A DNA stretch of 64,000 bases. It comes from Ashinkailepas kermadecensis. Its lineage: Eukaryota > Arthropoda > Thecostraca > Neolepadidae. This document shows, piece by piece, positions 35,607 through 47,200 of this stretch (within the stretch, counting starts at the first letter, position 1; every line of letters starts with the position of its first letter). Below the pieces are notes generated by a model. The model was not told where the DNA came from, did not search any database, and saw only the letters and a list, made by a program, of their open reading frames with translations. Both the position numbers and the translations under genes were made by a program. The DNA is taken from contig JAOTOM010004753.1 of the NCBI GenBank assembly GCA_034440615.1, forward strand, positions 347,501 through 411,500, given 5' to 3'.

Positions 35607-36993
35607 CACTGGCGGATCCAGGGGGGGGGGGCATTCCGGCCAGGCCCCCCCAGCGCTTCAAAGGGGGGGGGGCATAGTGTCTTTTGGCCCCCCAAACCAA
35701 CAAAAGTAAACTAAATTAAAATGCAGTAACCTTTGCTGAGGTTAAAAAATAGCGTTCCGGGTGAAATAATCTCCAATCCTTTATAACAAAGGTATTTTGT
35801 TATAATTGTTTGGAAGCACAATCTGGTAGCATAGTAGATTCTGACACATCGAGGGTTCTATGCTGTTGAAGTTCTGCTTACAGCAAGAGATGACGAGATA
35901 AGCGGTTTCATTATTCCTCCGTGAGATAGGTTCATGAAGTTTGTTTAGCCAGTAACGGGCAAGCGGACCCAGTGAGCCAGATTTCGAAAGCGGAATTTGA
36001 ACAGGATGTTTTGTGCGAGTGACCAGTTGAGCCCAGTTGAGCAGCATGTTTCGTATGTTGGTGTTGGGGCAAGGCCATATAGCCATATAGGTGTTGGGGT
36101 TGCTAAGACGAAGAGACAGGCTACATTGACTGATTTTTTTCAAGAAGAATAGCAAGAGGAGGTATGTATTTATATCCTGAATAAGAGATAAGTGGTGGGT
36201 TTGCATGTAGGGGAGATTCGGGTGGTAGGACCGGGCTATCAAAGTTTAAGGGTATTATTGCAGTTTAAGGTATCTACGAGACAAGTTTTACACATACCCT
36301 CATGCACTGGCGGATCCAGGGAGGGGCCATTCCGGCCATGCCCCCCCGAAGCGCTTAAAAGGGGGCCATAGTGTTTTTTTGCCCCCCCGAAACCAACAGA
36401 AGTCAACTAAATTAAAATGCAGTAACCTTTGCCGAGGTTAAAAAATAGCGTCTGGATGAAAGAATCTCCAATTTTAAAGGATTTTTTAAAATATATAATT
36501 GTTTGGAAGCCAGTATAGTAGCATGGTAGATTCTGACACACATCGAGGGTTCCATGCTGATCAAGTTCTGCTTACAGCAAGGGTTGACAAAATCGGATCC
36601 GCCAGTGTCCACGTGCGCGAACGTTGACGTGGTACAAGACGTTGAACGTGAACGTGAACGTTTTGGTAAACAAGAACAAAAATCCGGTAACATAGAAACG
36701 GTGGAGGTAGGCTGGGGCCCCTACACAGGAAATTATGTTGTCAATTATTATTTTACTTTTTATTTTATTTTAATTTTAATTATTATTTTAAAAATGGGCC
36801 CCTTTGCCAAATAGTGGTCGAAATCCGGTGCATTTAACCAAAAATAGTGGGAGAATGGGCATCCTCCAAATCCGTTCGACCCCTCCCCTGATGCAATTCC
36901 TAGGTACGCCACTGGGGGAGGGGAGGGGGGGGGGGCTGACGCCGAAAACCGAAAGTTGACCCCCCCCAAACCGGTGGGCTAGATCCGCCAGTG
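35607..36993. mobile_element. hAT-like non-autonomous element with CACTGGCGGATC ends and 8-bp TSD
   Basis: Starts CACTGGCGGATCC and ends GATCCGCCAGTG. TTCATAGG occurs at 35599-35606 and at 36994-37001, a perfect 8-bp duplication. The interior carries a second, shorter copy of the same family from 36305 (CACTGGCGGATCCAGG) to 36607 (GGATCCGCCAGTG), similar to the outer element's first 300 bp, and a family C repeat at 36698-36920. A 153-codon minus-strand frame at 35781-36242 has no recognisable transposase motif. The ends and TSD length fit hAT. Confidence 0.87.
36698..36920. mobile_element. Dispersed repeat family C copy 2 (nested)
   Basis: GGCCCCTACACAGGAAATTA, a T-rich middle, GGGCCCCTTTGCCAAATAG and CTAGGTACGCCACT match 24470-24740. 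Confidence 0.65.
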
Positions 36994-37001
36994 TTCATAG
37001 G

Positions 37002-38243
37002 GTCATACCGTTCATAGAGTCAATGTTAAAACTCGTCCAGAGCTGGAGGGCTGTAGTCTCTTCTACTCATGGTTCCCGTACCCTTGCTCAGTGGTTCTGA
37101 AATACCATGCTAAAGTATAACTTTTCGGCATGCATCTGTTTATAAGTGTCTGAGTTCGAAGCGTAGGCACACGGAAACTCCAAATAAGAAAGTTTCACAG
37201 CAAAAAAAAATGATTTGAAATAAGAAAGAAAAGTACGCCGAGCACCAGCAGCCGAGATCCACTTTATTATTCGTTGTCTGCGAAGGACCATACCTGAAAA
37301 CCCACAATAAGCTATGGCGAAGAGGGGCAGTCCTGACCGACCTGTAGGCACTGGCAGACGCAATGGATCATGGGAGAGTCATGGGCTGAACTGCAAACCA
37401 GGGAACCATTGGCAGCCCGATACGCGCGCAGTTTGCGCGTACTTCGTGTAGTTTGGTTGGTTATTGGAGTTTAGGGGCGCATCGACTGCGTCGGTCATGC
37501 AGCGCCCACTTCGCGTAGTTTGTGAGTGCCGGGACACACTGCGCGCGCCGCACGTCGTGTGTCCCGGCCTGCAGGGAACAACACTGTAAGCGAGATATCG
37601 TCGGACGTGCTCGGAAGCAAATTGCCGAGATGTTGGTGCTGTGCTACCGGCAACTGATGCCTTTGGAGCAATGTCTGGTGCATCTTGTGCGCCGTGCAGG
37701 GCAGGGACCCATTTTCATGTTTGTTTTCACTGGACGTCGGGAGCGAGGAAATTGCCCAAGAAATACACGCGAAAATGAAGTGTTGTATTAGTTTGACCGA
37801 TATTTCCCCTGGGAACGAAGAATATTTTCCGATCACTGGAGAGCGAAATGTGCTACTTCCTCTTCAGTAAGCATGGTATTCGAGTCCCTGGGGCTCGCCG
37901 ATTATATGCACACGATGCATTTCACACGGCATGACTACGCTTTTTTTTATAGATACGTAGGCCCGTTAATTTGTCATTATTCTGTAGCTGCCACGTGTCG
38001 GTCTGTCACGTGTCAGTTAGAGAAGAAAAGAAAACGGGAAGCGCAGAGGGTCAATTGGATCAAGCTGGACAAGCCCATCGCCTAATTACAGCATTCCCAT
38101 TACAGACCACCAGGCAGAGCACCACCTGTACCAGCCGGTATGACTTCCAGGAATCAAGGATGTTATGCAGAATCGACTGGTGAAGTTAATTCCCGTAAGA
38201 TTCTGCTATTTGTGTCCAAGATCGAACACCGACAAACACAACA
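37002..38243. other. Upstream region of ADAM10 gene
   Basis: The 5' flank or 5' UTR of the metalloprotease gene should lie here. A GC-richer stretch at 37420-37800 is the likeliest promoter area, but I see no clear TATA box. An upstream non-coding exon cannot be excluded. Confidence 0.35.
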
Positions 38244-38298
38244 ATGAAGCGTCTCATTGAGCTGTGTTGCTGCTGCGTCGTGGTGCTGGCATATGCAG
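38244..38298 (+). CDS. ADAM10: ADAM10 exon 1 (signal peptide)
   Basis: ATG at 38244 opens [18 protein letters not shown], a basic start followed by a hydrophobic core typical of a secretion signal. Donor GTCAGT follows. It leaves in phase 1, which fits exon 2. No sequence similarity can confirm a signal peptide, so support is the phase and composition. Confidence 0.7.
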
Positions 38299-41200
38299 GT
38301 CAGTGATCAGTTCTGTCGCGACTAAGACACGTCAGTTACCGTTCTTGTGACCAGTTTGCAGGCCATTGATCGCTTCACTGGCTATATGTAGTGCCAGTAG
38401 CCGAAATACGTGTAGTTTCATGCAATGTTGTTTGCTTTGTTTAAGTTGTAATTGCAAGCTGGATACTTGCACCAACAACGTATTGCGGGAATATGCCTGA
38501 GTCTGGAATTCTACCACTTCGATATTGTTTCCATATTTGCATTCCTTAACGCTGGTGGTAAATTCGATAATTATTCAAGATGGAGTTGCATGTTGCCGCC
38601 CCGGTAGCTCCGTTGGTTTGAGCGCTGGCCTGCACTGGTCTCCCCTGTCCTGGCAAGGCAGGGTTCACTTCGCTTCACGCGCTCGCATCTAGGCTGGGAG
38701 GGTTAGTTGGCAGCTGGACCGATACGGCCGGGGACGAGCTACCGGGGCCGCCGTGTCGGTGCATTGAAGGCACGTTAAACTCTTGGTCAAAATTCTGCCG
38801 TTGAACTGGAATTCATGGATCGGGTGGTGGGGCTAGGGTTCACGCAACAAGCTCTGCTTAGCAATTGGCCCATGGTTCATAAGGGCACCACAGCAAGAAT
38901 TCGGACTAAATTTACAACAACAACAACAAAATGTTGTGGCTGGAAACAATTGCAATCGCCAGGGATTCCATCTAATAGAGTTCATGCTGAATTTAGTGAT
39001 GTATTTACAAACATCACGGGTGCCCCGGTGTCTCCAAAGTATCCAATTCTCCAACCCTCTCCAATCATCCAACCTCGCCGCTTCGATCCTGCGAACCGCC
39101 GTTTACCCCACTGGGCGCCGTCCGTTCCTTAGCGGACGGGTCAGCGCCGTTCGTGCGCCGCTGGGAGTACCTGGACTACCGGGCCGCTCCCGAACACGCC
39201 GACCACCTGGCGAGCCGGGCCGGCGGCGGCGGCGGCGGCGCGCGGCCGCAGCGAGCCGCCGACACGGCTGCCGTCAGCTTCACGGCTCTGGGTCGCCAGT
39301 TCAGTCTGCTGCTGAGCCGCGATCACACCACCATGTCTGCCGACCTGGAGGTCACTGCGCCCGGCGGACCGGCGCCGCCGCCCGCCCTGTACAGCGGCAT
39401 CGTCCGGGGTGAGGTGTCGGCACGGAGAGGTGGCTGGGGCCGCCGTGTCGAGGCATGGTCCAGGGCGAGGTCACTGCAATTGAGAGAGGGGATCACTGTT
39501 GGGACGTGTCGAAGGGTGAGGCCTTGTAGGTCGAGACAAGCGATGCGATTTGTCACGTAGGACCGACAGAATACAGTAGACTACTAAAAAGAATACGGGA
39601 CAATTGGGGCGTTTGATGCGGCACTATGACCCGGAACATAATGTCGTACCTATTAAATACACCACTTGGCGTATTTCAAAGTCTGAGGAGATAGGTATGT
39701 AAACATTTGTTCATGTGGCCCACGTTTCGTTCTACCGCCTATACATATCTCTTATTTCGCTGCCAAGGAGACATTCCCCACTGGTCCTCCGTGGCCGGTC
39801 CAACCGGCCCACACACCCCTCACCCACTCATCCGACATTCCTGGCACATACGGCCCACACTCAACTCATCCCACATCCCGAGGCCTTAGCCCCCCCCTCC
39901 ACCGATGCCAACTATCCCCTACCTACCTGCTGCCCACCGATGACACCCATCTCGAGTCCACTTGCTCCCCGTCGACCGTCGCCTGCAAACCACCGACACC
40001 TGCCACCCCGCGGCAGGCTTCCCCGACTCGCTGGTGTACGGCTCCCTGTCGAGTGTCGCCCGCAGGCCACCGACATCTGTCACCCCGCGGCAGGCTTCCC
40101 CGACTCGCTGGTGTACGGCTCCCCGTCGAGTGTCGCCAGCAGGCCACCAACACCTGTCACCCCGCGGCAGGCTTCCCCGACTCGCTGGTGTACGGCTCCC
40201 CGTCGAGTGTCGCCAGCAGGCCACCGACACCTGCCACCCCGCGGCAGGTTCCCCAGACTCGCTGGTGTACGGCTCCCCGTCGAGTGTCGCCCGCAGGCCA
40301 CCGACACCTGCCACCCCGCGGCAGGTTCCCCAGACTCGCTGGTGTACGGCTCCCCGTCGAGTGTCGCCCGCAGGCCACCGACACCTGTCACCCCGCGGCA
40401 GGCTTCCCCGACTCGCTGGTGTACGGCTCCCCGTCGAGTGTCGCCCGCAGGCCACCGACACCTGTCACCCCGCGGCAGGCTTCCCCGACTCGCTGGTGTA
40501 CGGCTCCCCGTCGAGTGTCGCCCGCAGGCCACCGACACCTGCCACCCCGCGGCAGGCTCCCCAGACTCGCTGGTGTACGGCTCGCTGTCGGCCGGCGTGT
40601 TCGAGGGCACCATCGAGATCCCGCCGCTCGCCTACTTCGTCGAGCCGGTCCAGGTGTTCGGCGCTGCTAACGTGACGTCACGCTCGCCGGCGTCACACTC
40701 GGTCATTTACTCGAGCCGCGACGTGAGCCTCCCCGCAGGTGAGACGGTCGGTCGCGTGACGTCAGACTCAGCCGCGATGATCAGATGACGTCACACAGGT
40801 ACGGAGACGTGCACATAAAGTGTGGGGACGAATCTTGCAGGAGTCGCGGAAATCGGCTTAATGACTACGAAATTGTTGCGGAGGATGAGGTGTATGCGAT
40901 CATTTACTGGTGGGCGTCATAACCGGTGTTGTCTCGTAGTGTAATTGTATAGTCGTCCATAGGAGTTTACTTAACCGCGGAACAATATACGTATCGGTGA
41001 AACGTGGCTGCAGTTTTATAAATCAGGCATGGGGCGTTTATTTTTCGGCTTGGATAGGTGACACTTTATGTGCAATGGATGGCAAGTGATTGTCTCGGGG
41101 CAGCGTACTATGTTTAAGAAGCATCCTCAGGAACGTAGGTGGGAGATAGGTAATCTAGTCAACTTCAGTTGAATTTCGCACCACTGGAAGCACATCATTT

Positions 41201-44200
41201 CGCCAGGAGGTTTTCTGATTAGGGGGGGGGGACTGGTTAACAGCTCAGGTCAGTCCCACATCAGGACTGGCACTCGGACCAGGGTGGGTCCCATACAGGC
41301 GGGTTCCATCTCGGGTGAACCACACAGCAGGGCTCCGTTTCTCTCCGGGCTGGTACCGTTTCTCTCACGGAGCCCTCCCTAGTATTGTCAATCAATTAAA
41401 TAGAAATCCGCCCGAAAAAATATGTACCCGTAACACTGAACTTCAGCGGGTTCGAGTGCGGTGGTGGCGTGCCTATGTCGACTGGGGAAATTCAATTCAA
41501 AACAAGGCCTACCAGTCCTACCGAGAAAACTGTCATAGACTTACGTCAGCGGGGAACCCATTTTCTTACGAAATATTCACATGAAAATGAATATGCCTTC
41601 CAGATATGTATAAGTGTTCAAATATAATGCGCCTATGTATGTTTTGGCTGTAGTTTCATAAAGGGGGTGTCATGCAATTTATGGTATTTGCCGACTTTTG
41701 GCGTCTTTCAGGGGAGCGTTGTGGTTTCAAAGATGACACGAAAAGTAAGATTGAGCAGCCGGAAGTTGAACTTCAGGAGGATGACGAGGAGGACGAGATC
41801 TTCGTGAGTATTTGCTATCCATAATTCTATAATATTTTCCTTTTTATCTCCTCTCAGGTTCTGCCACTCACCTCTATCTATGACTTACCCAGATATTAAA
41901 TAACATTTATGTCGGGCAGCTGATATAATTGCGCATTTGGTACCTATCAAATGCCGTTTGGTTTCAAGATGGCGTCCTTTGCATTATGTATTGTTCCAGC
42001 TACTTTCATATCACTCCTCAGTTCCTCTCAGCAGGATCCGTCCAGCAAGGGAACAGTGCCGGTGTATTGTTTGGTGTCTTAATTGATGTTATCCCGTCGC
42101 CAGACCATTTCTGGGCACTGTTTCCGAGTCCACGGATCCTGTCGGATTGAGTCTCTCTCCTCTTCCGATTCCGTTCAGTATACAACTCCTGTTCCTCTCC
42201 GCCGCCGGGCTATGCCCAACAGGCAGCACCACGCTTCTCCACTCCCAGACCGTGCTCGGTACACACCCCCCTCCCTCCCCCCCCCGGGGATTTTTTTTTT
42301 TTTAAAAACCCCCCCCCCCCCCCCCCCCCCCAAAATATTTTTTTTTTAAAAAACCAACCACCCATTCTCTCCTCAAAAAAAAACAACAACCCCGCTCCAC
42401 TCTTTCTTCGCCCCAGATCCTGCCCGGTGCACAGCCATTCTCTCTTCACCCTGGCCTTCGGTGCCTATTCAAAGCCAAAATCACACAGCCCCACTCCATC
42501 TCCCAGAGCCTGTCCAGTACACAGCCCCACTCCGTCTCCCAGAGCCTGTCCAGTACACAGCCCCACTCCATCTCCCAGAGCCTGTCCAGTACACAGCCCC
42601 ACTCCCTCTCCCAGAGCCTGTCCAGTACACAGCCCCACTCCATCTCCCAGAGCCTGTCCAGTACACAGCCCCACTCCATCTCCCAGAGCCTGTCTAGTAT
42701 ACAGTCCCACTCCCTCTCCCAGAGCCTGTCCAGTAGACAGCTCCACTCCGTCTCCGCCTCCAGACCCTGTCCGGCAGACAGCGCCGTTTCCTGTCGGGGC
42801 GGTTCAACCCCTCCCCTGACGCCAACCCAAACAGACACCAGTCGGGCGTGTGCACCATGTCTATCGAGACGGACCCCATGCTCTGGAACTACGCCATCGA
42901 CAGGGTAAGATCCGAGTGCATGCCTCCGTGAGGCAGACATGGGAGTCGTATATTAAGCTGGAGGGTCATCACTGCGCTCTTGGACAAAGTAGCATTAACG
43001 GTGGCGATGGTGCCTGTGTGGGGGGAATATGTAAACCGATCTTGGCATTTGATTTTAATCTATAAATCGATAGTGATGTTGCTTTTAACCTATAAATTGA
43101 TAGTGATATGTGTCGTGCTAGATGGTGCGCTAGGCATAGCTATTGTTATTGCCTGTGTTGAAGACATGACAATTATTTGACAGCCCAACAATACTAAAGC
43201 TGATGAGTTACAACTCATGGATCTGGGAGTATATCCAGGAATCATTTGGTAATACTTAGATATCAACATTGCGGCTTTATGGTCCAATCAGTCAATCTAT
43301 CATCCATCAATAATGCGTGAATAAATCAGGCTTACACGCGTGCCCAGCCTGCACTGGCTAGTCATGTGCGGTCGGCAGTTTGGCGGTGACGTGCGTCACG
43401 ACCCAGCCCACACATGACACGCGTGCCCGGCCTGCACTGGCTAGTCATGTGCGGTCGGCAGTTTGGCGGTGACGTGCGTCACGACCCAGCCCACACATGA
43501 CACGCGTGCCCGGCCTGCACTGGCTAGTCATGTTTGGCGTTTTGGCAGTTTGGCGGTGACGTGCGGCGCAGTCGCGACTACTTGCTCAGTCTGATGGGCA
43601 CGCACGTGGCGTTCGTCAACAGACTGTACGCCAACATTAGCTTCAACGGCCAGTACCAGCACGAGGGACTGCAGTTTCAGCTGCAGAAGCTGCTGGTACG
43701 TACCTGCCTTTTACCCGCCGTCGTGTCGAACCCCTGGGCTTGCGTTAGTCAGCTTTGGTGCTGTTTTGTTGTTGTTGTTGTTGTGTGTATGTGTGTGGAT
43801 TTGGATAGGGCAGCACCCCATTTGTTCGAAAAATGGAAGTTGAAGGTTGATTGGTCCACTCCACTGAATTGAAAGCGTCTAAACTTTTGTTTCACATGAT
43901 AACACATACGCTTAGCAAACTATATGTTGTTGCCATCTTACGTGGAGTTTTGCCAGGTGGCCACCTCTGGAAATGCTATGAAAGTAATCGTTGGGCATAT
44001 GAAAGTATTGCCAACATGGCTAGTTTGGGTAATGTGTAATGCCGTAGACGGTCAGCGTTAAACACGTTCTTGCCTAGCTTTAGTAAGTAATCATTCATGA
44101 AGTGGTCCTTTTTGCACTTGAACTACTCGAAAAAGTGAAGCATCCGATATTTTTGTTTTCGTTTGCGATCGTTGTCGTGCTTCCCGACTTGCGAAGGCGC

Positions 44201-47200
44201 CTCCCTTGCCGTCTGTTCCGTCACCTTGGATAACGGGAACGACGTCCGACTGGGACGCCACAGGTAAGGGAGGGCGCCTTGTCACCTCAGGTCAGGGATG
44301 ATGCTGTCACCTCAGGTCACGGACGGCGCCGTGTCACCTTAGGTCACGGACGGCGCCGAGTCACCTTAGGTTACGGACGGTGTCATGTCACCTCAGGTCA
44401 CGGACGGCACCGTGTCACCTCAGGTCACGGACGGCGCCGTGTCACCTCAGGTCACGACGGCACCGTGTCACCTCAGGTCACGGACGGCACCGTGTCACCT
44501 CAGGTCACGGACGGTGCCATGTCACCTCAGGTCACGGACGGCACCGTGTCACCTCAGGTCACGGACGGCACCGTGTCACCTTAGGTCACGGACGGTGCCA
44601 TGTCACCTCAGGTCACGGACGGTGCCATGTCACCTCAGGTCACGACGGCGGCGAGTCACCTTAGGTTACGGACGGTGTCATGTCACCTCAGGTCACGGAC
44701 AGCACCGTGTCACCTCAGGTCACGGACGGCACCGGTGGTGTTGCTGTCACCTCAGGTCACGGAGCACACGGCACCTGGTCACCACGGCACCGTGTCACCT
44801 CAGGTCACGACGGCGGCGAGTCACCTCGGTCGCTCAGGTCACGGACGGTGTCATGTCACCTTAGGTCACGACGGCGGCGAGTCACCTTAGGTTACGGACG
44901 GTGTCATGTCACCTCAGGTCACGGACGGCACCGTGTCACCTCAGGTCACGGACGGCACCGTGTCACCTCAGGTCACGGACGGCACCGTGTCACCTCAGGT
45001 GACGGGTGGCCTGTTCCTTAGGGGTCACGGGTGGTGTCATGTCACCTCAGATCACGGACACCAGCTCATGCGAGGCTGGCTACCAGAACGAGCCGAGCCG
45101 GTTCTGCGCGTCCAACGTCGACTACAAGGAGTTCCTACTGCTGCAGTCGCAGGGCGACCACCGTCAGTTCTGTGTGGCGTTCACCTTCACCTACCGCGAC
45201 TTCACTGACAGCGTCATGGGCTTCGCCTGGAAGGGCAGCAGCAATGTGAAGGGTGGGTGCTGGGGACCGCTAAGAGGAGGCGACGTTCTCTACTGTTTGA
45301 TGGATGGAGTATGTGCTTCGCTGCCACAGGCACATAATCTCCATGTGCTTAGTGGTTGACGCGCAGAGGTGAGGAGATGGGTCGCCCTCTCGACGGTGTG
45401 ACGACGGATCCGAGTATCAGTGACCAGGCAGGCTGACATTCCCAGTCGGTCACTGTCACTGATACGCTTATCCGCTGAGTGATAGGCCGATGCGTTTGGA
45501 GTTGTGGCTTCATGCAAAAACTGGGATCACTGGACATGCAGAACTAGCATGACGATGGGGACGAGGAGTACAAATGGCGAATAATGACATGAGACGCGGA
45601 GGTTCGAGTTAATCGATCAATACGTGACTGGACTATGCATATGTGCTCCGTGCAGCCTCGTCGAGCATCCACCCCGACGGTGGGTGTCATGAAAGGCATC
45701 AGCTGAGGCTTCGCATGTGTGAACTATTTCAGACACACACTCACTCGGCGTTGACACTGATCACAGACAAATACTCGGGCGTGTGCGGCAAGTCCGGCCT
45801 CAAGATGATGATGAAGGACGGCAAGCTGGCCAAGGTGCGGCTCAGCAAGAACTGCGGCATCGTGTCGCTGCTCAACCACAACGAGCGCGTGCCGGTCGTC
45901 ACGTCGCACGTCACGTTCGCGCACGAGATCGGCCACACGCTCGGCTCGCCGGTCAGTCTCCGTCACGTCACGTCACATCACGTCACGTCACATCACACCA
46001 CGTCACATCACATGACGTTCGCGAAAGAGATCGGCCACATGTCCGGCTCGCCGGTCAGTCTCAGTCACGCCACGCCACGCCACGCCACGCCACGCCACGC
46101 CACGCCACGCCACGCCACGCCACGCCACGCCACGCCACGCCACGCCACGCCACGCCACGCCACGCCACGCCACGCCACGCCACGCCACGCCACGCCACGC
46201 CACGCCACGCCACGCCACGCCACGCCACGCCACGCCACGCCACGCCACGCCACATCACATCACATCACATCACGCCACATCACATCACGCCACATCACAG
46301 CACGTTCGAACGCGTTCGGCTCGCCGGTCAGTCTCCATCACGTGACGTCACGTCACGCCACGGGCTGACGCTGCTGACTGTTGGTGAATGGTTCGCTCGG
46401 CTGGATGATGGCCGTCACGATCATATCAGCCGGCTGCAGTTCCCGTGGTGCCGCGAGCCTGCTGAGTGGGGTTTCACGCTCGGGAACATCGATATCGACT
46501 CTAGGACAAATATACGTAAGGACAAATGTACGTATGGCAGATGTACGTAAGCAAATGTACGTAAGCGCAGATGTACGTATGGCAATTGTACGTAAGCGCA
46601 GATGTACGTATGGCTAATGTACGTAAGCGCAAATGTACGTATGGAAAATGTACGTATACGCAAATGTACGTATACGCAAAAGTACGTAAGCGCAAAAGTA
46701 CGTATGCGCAAAAGTACGTATGCGCAAATGTACGTAACCGCAAATGTGCGTATGCGCAAAAGTACGTAAGCGCAAATGTCGTATGGCAATGTCGTATGCG
46801 AAATTATACGCAAAGTACGTAAGCGCAAATGCGTATGCGCAAAGTACGTATGCGCAAATGTACGTAACCGCAAATGTACGTTGCGCAAAGTACGTAAGCG
46901 TAATGCGTAGCGCAAATGTACGTGCGAATGTACGTAAGCGCAAATGTACGTATGGCAAATGTACGTATGCGCAAATGTACGTATGCTCAAATGTACATCA
47001 GCGCAAATGTACGTATGCGCAAAAGTACGTATGCGCAAATTGTACGTAAGCACAAATGTACGTAAGCGCAAAAGTGCGTATGCGCAAAAGTGCGTATGCG
47101 CAAATGTACGCAAGCGCAAAAGTACGTATGCGCAAATGTACGTAAGCGAAAAAAATCGTATGATTAAATGTACGTATGCGCAAATGTATGTATGCACAAA

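Noticed and set aside
35781..36242. Minus-strand 153-codon frame as a transposase or reverse transcriptase
   Set aside because: No catalytic or zinc-finger motif seen; it lies in a non-autonomous hAT-like element and has no introns or recognisable domain.
39715..40788. 357-codon open frame through intron 2 and exon 3
   Set aside because: Only the last 61 codons or so are ADAM10 exon 3; the rest is the 77-bp array, open in all three frames.
44279..45050. CRISPR array
   Set aside because: Direct repeats have no unique spacers of fixed length and no cas genes; the host is a eukaryote and the repeat is an exon-junction copy.
46003..46258. Open frames through the CACGC tract
   Set aside because: A pentamer repeat without stops is open in several frames; the peptides (HATPR, AWRGV) are low complexity.
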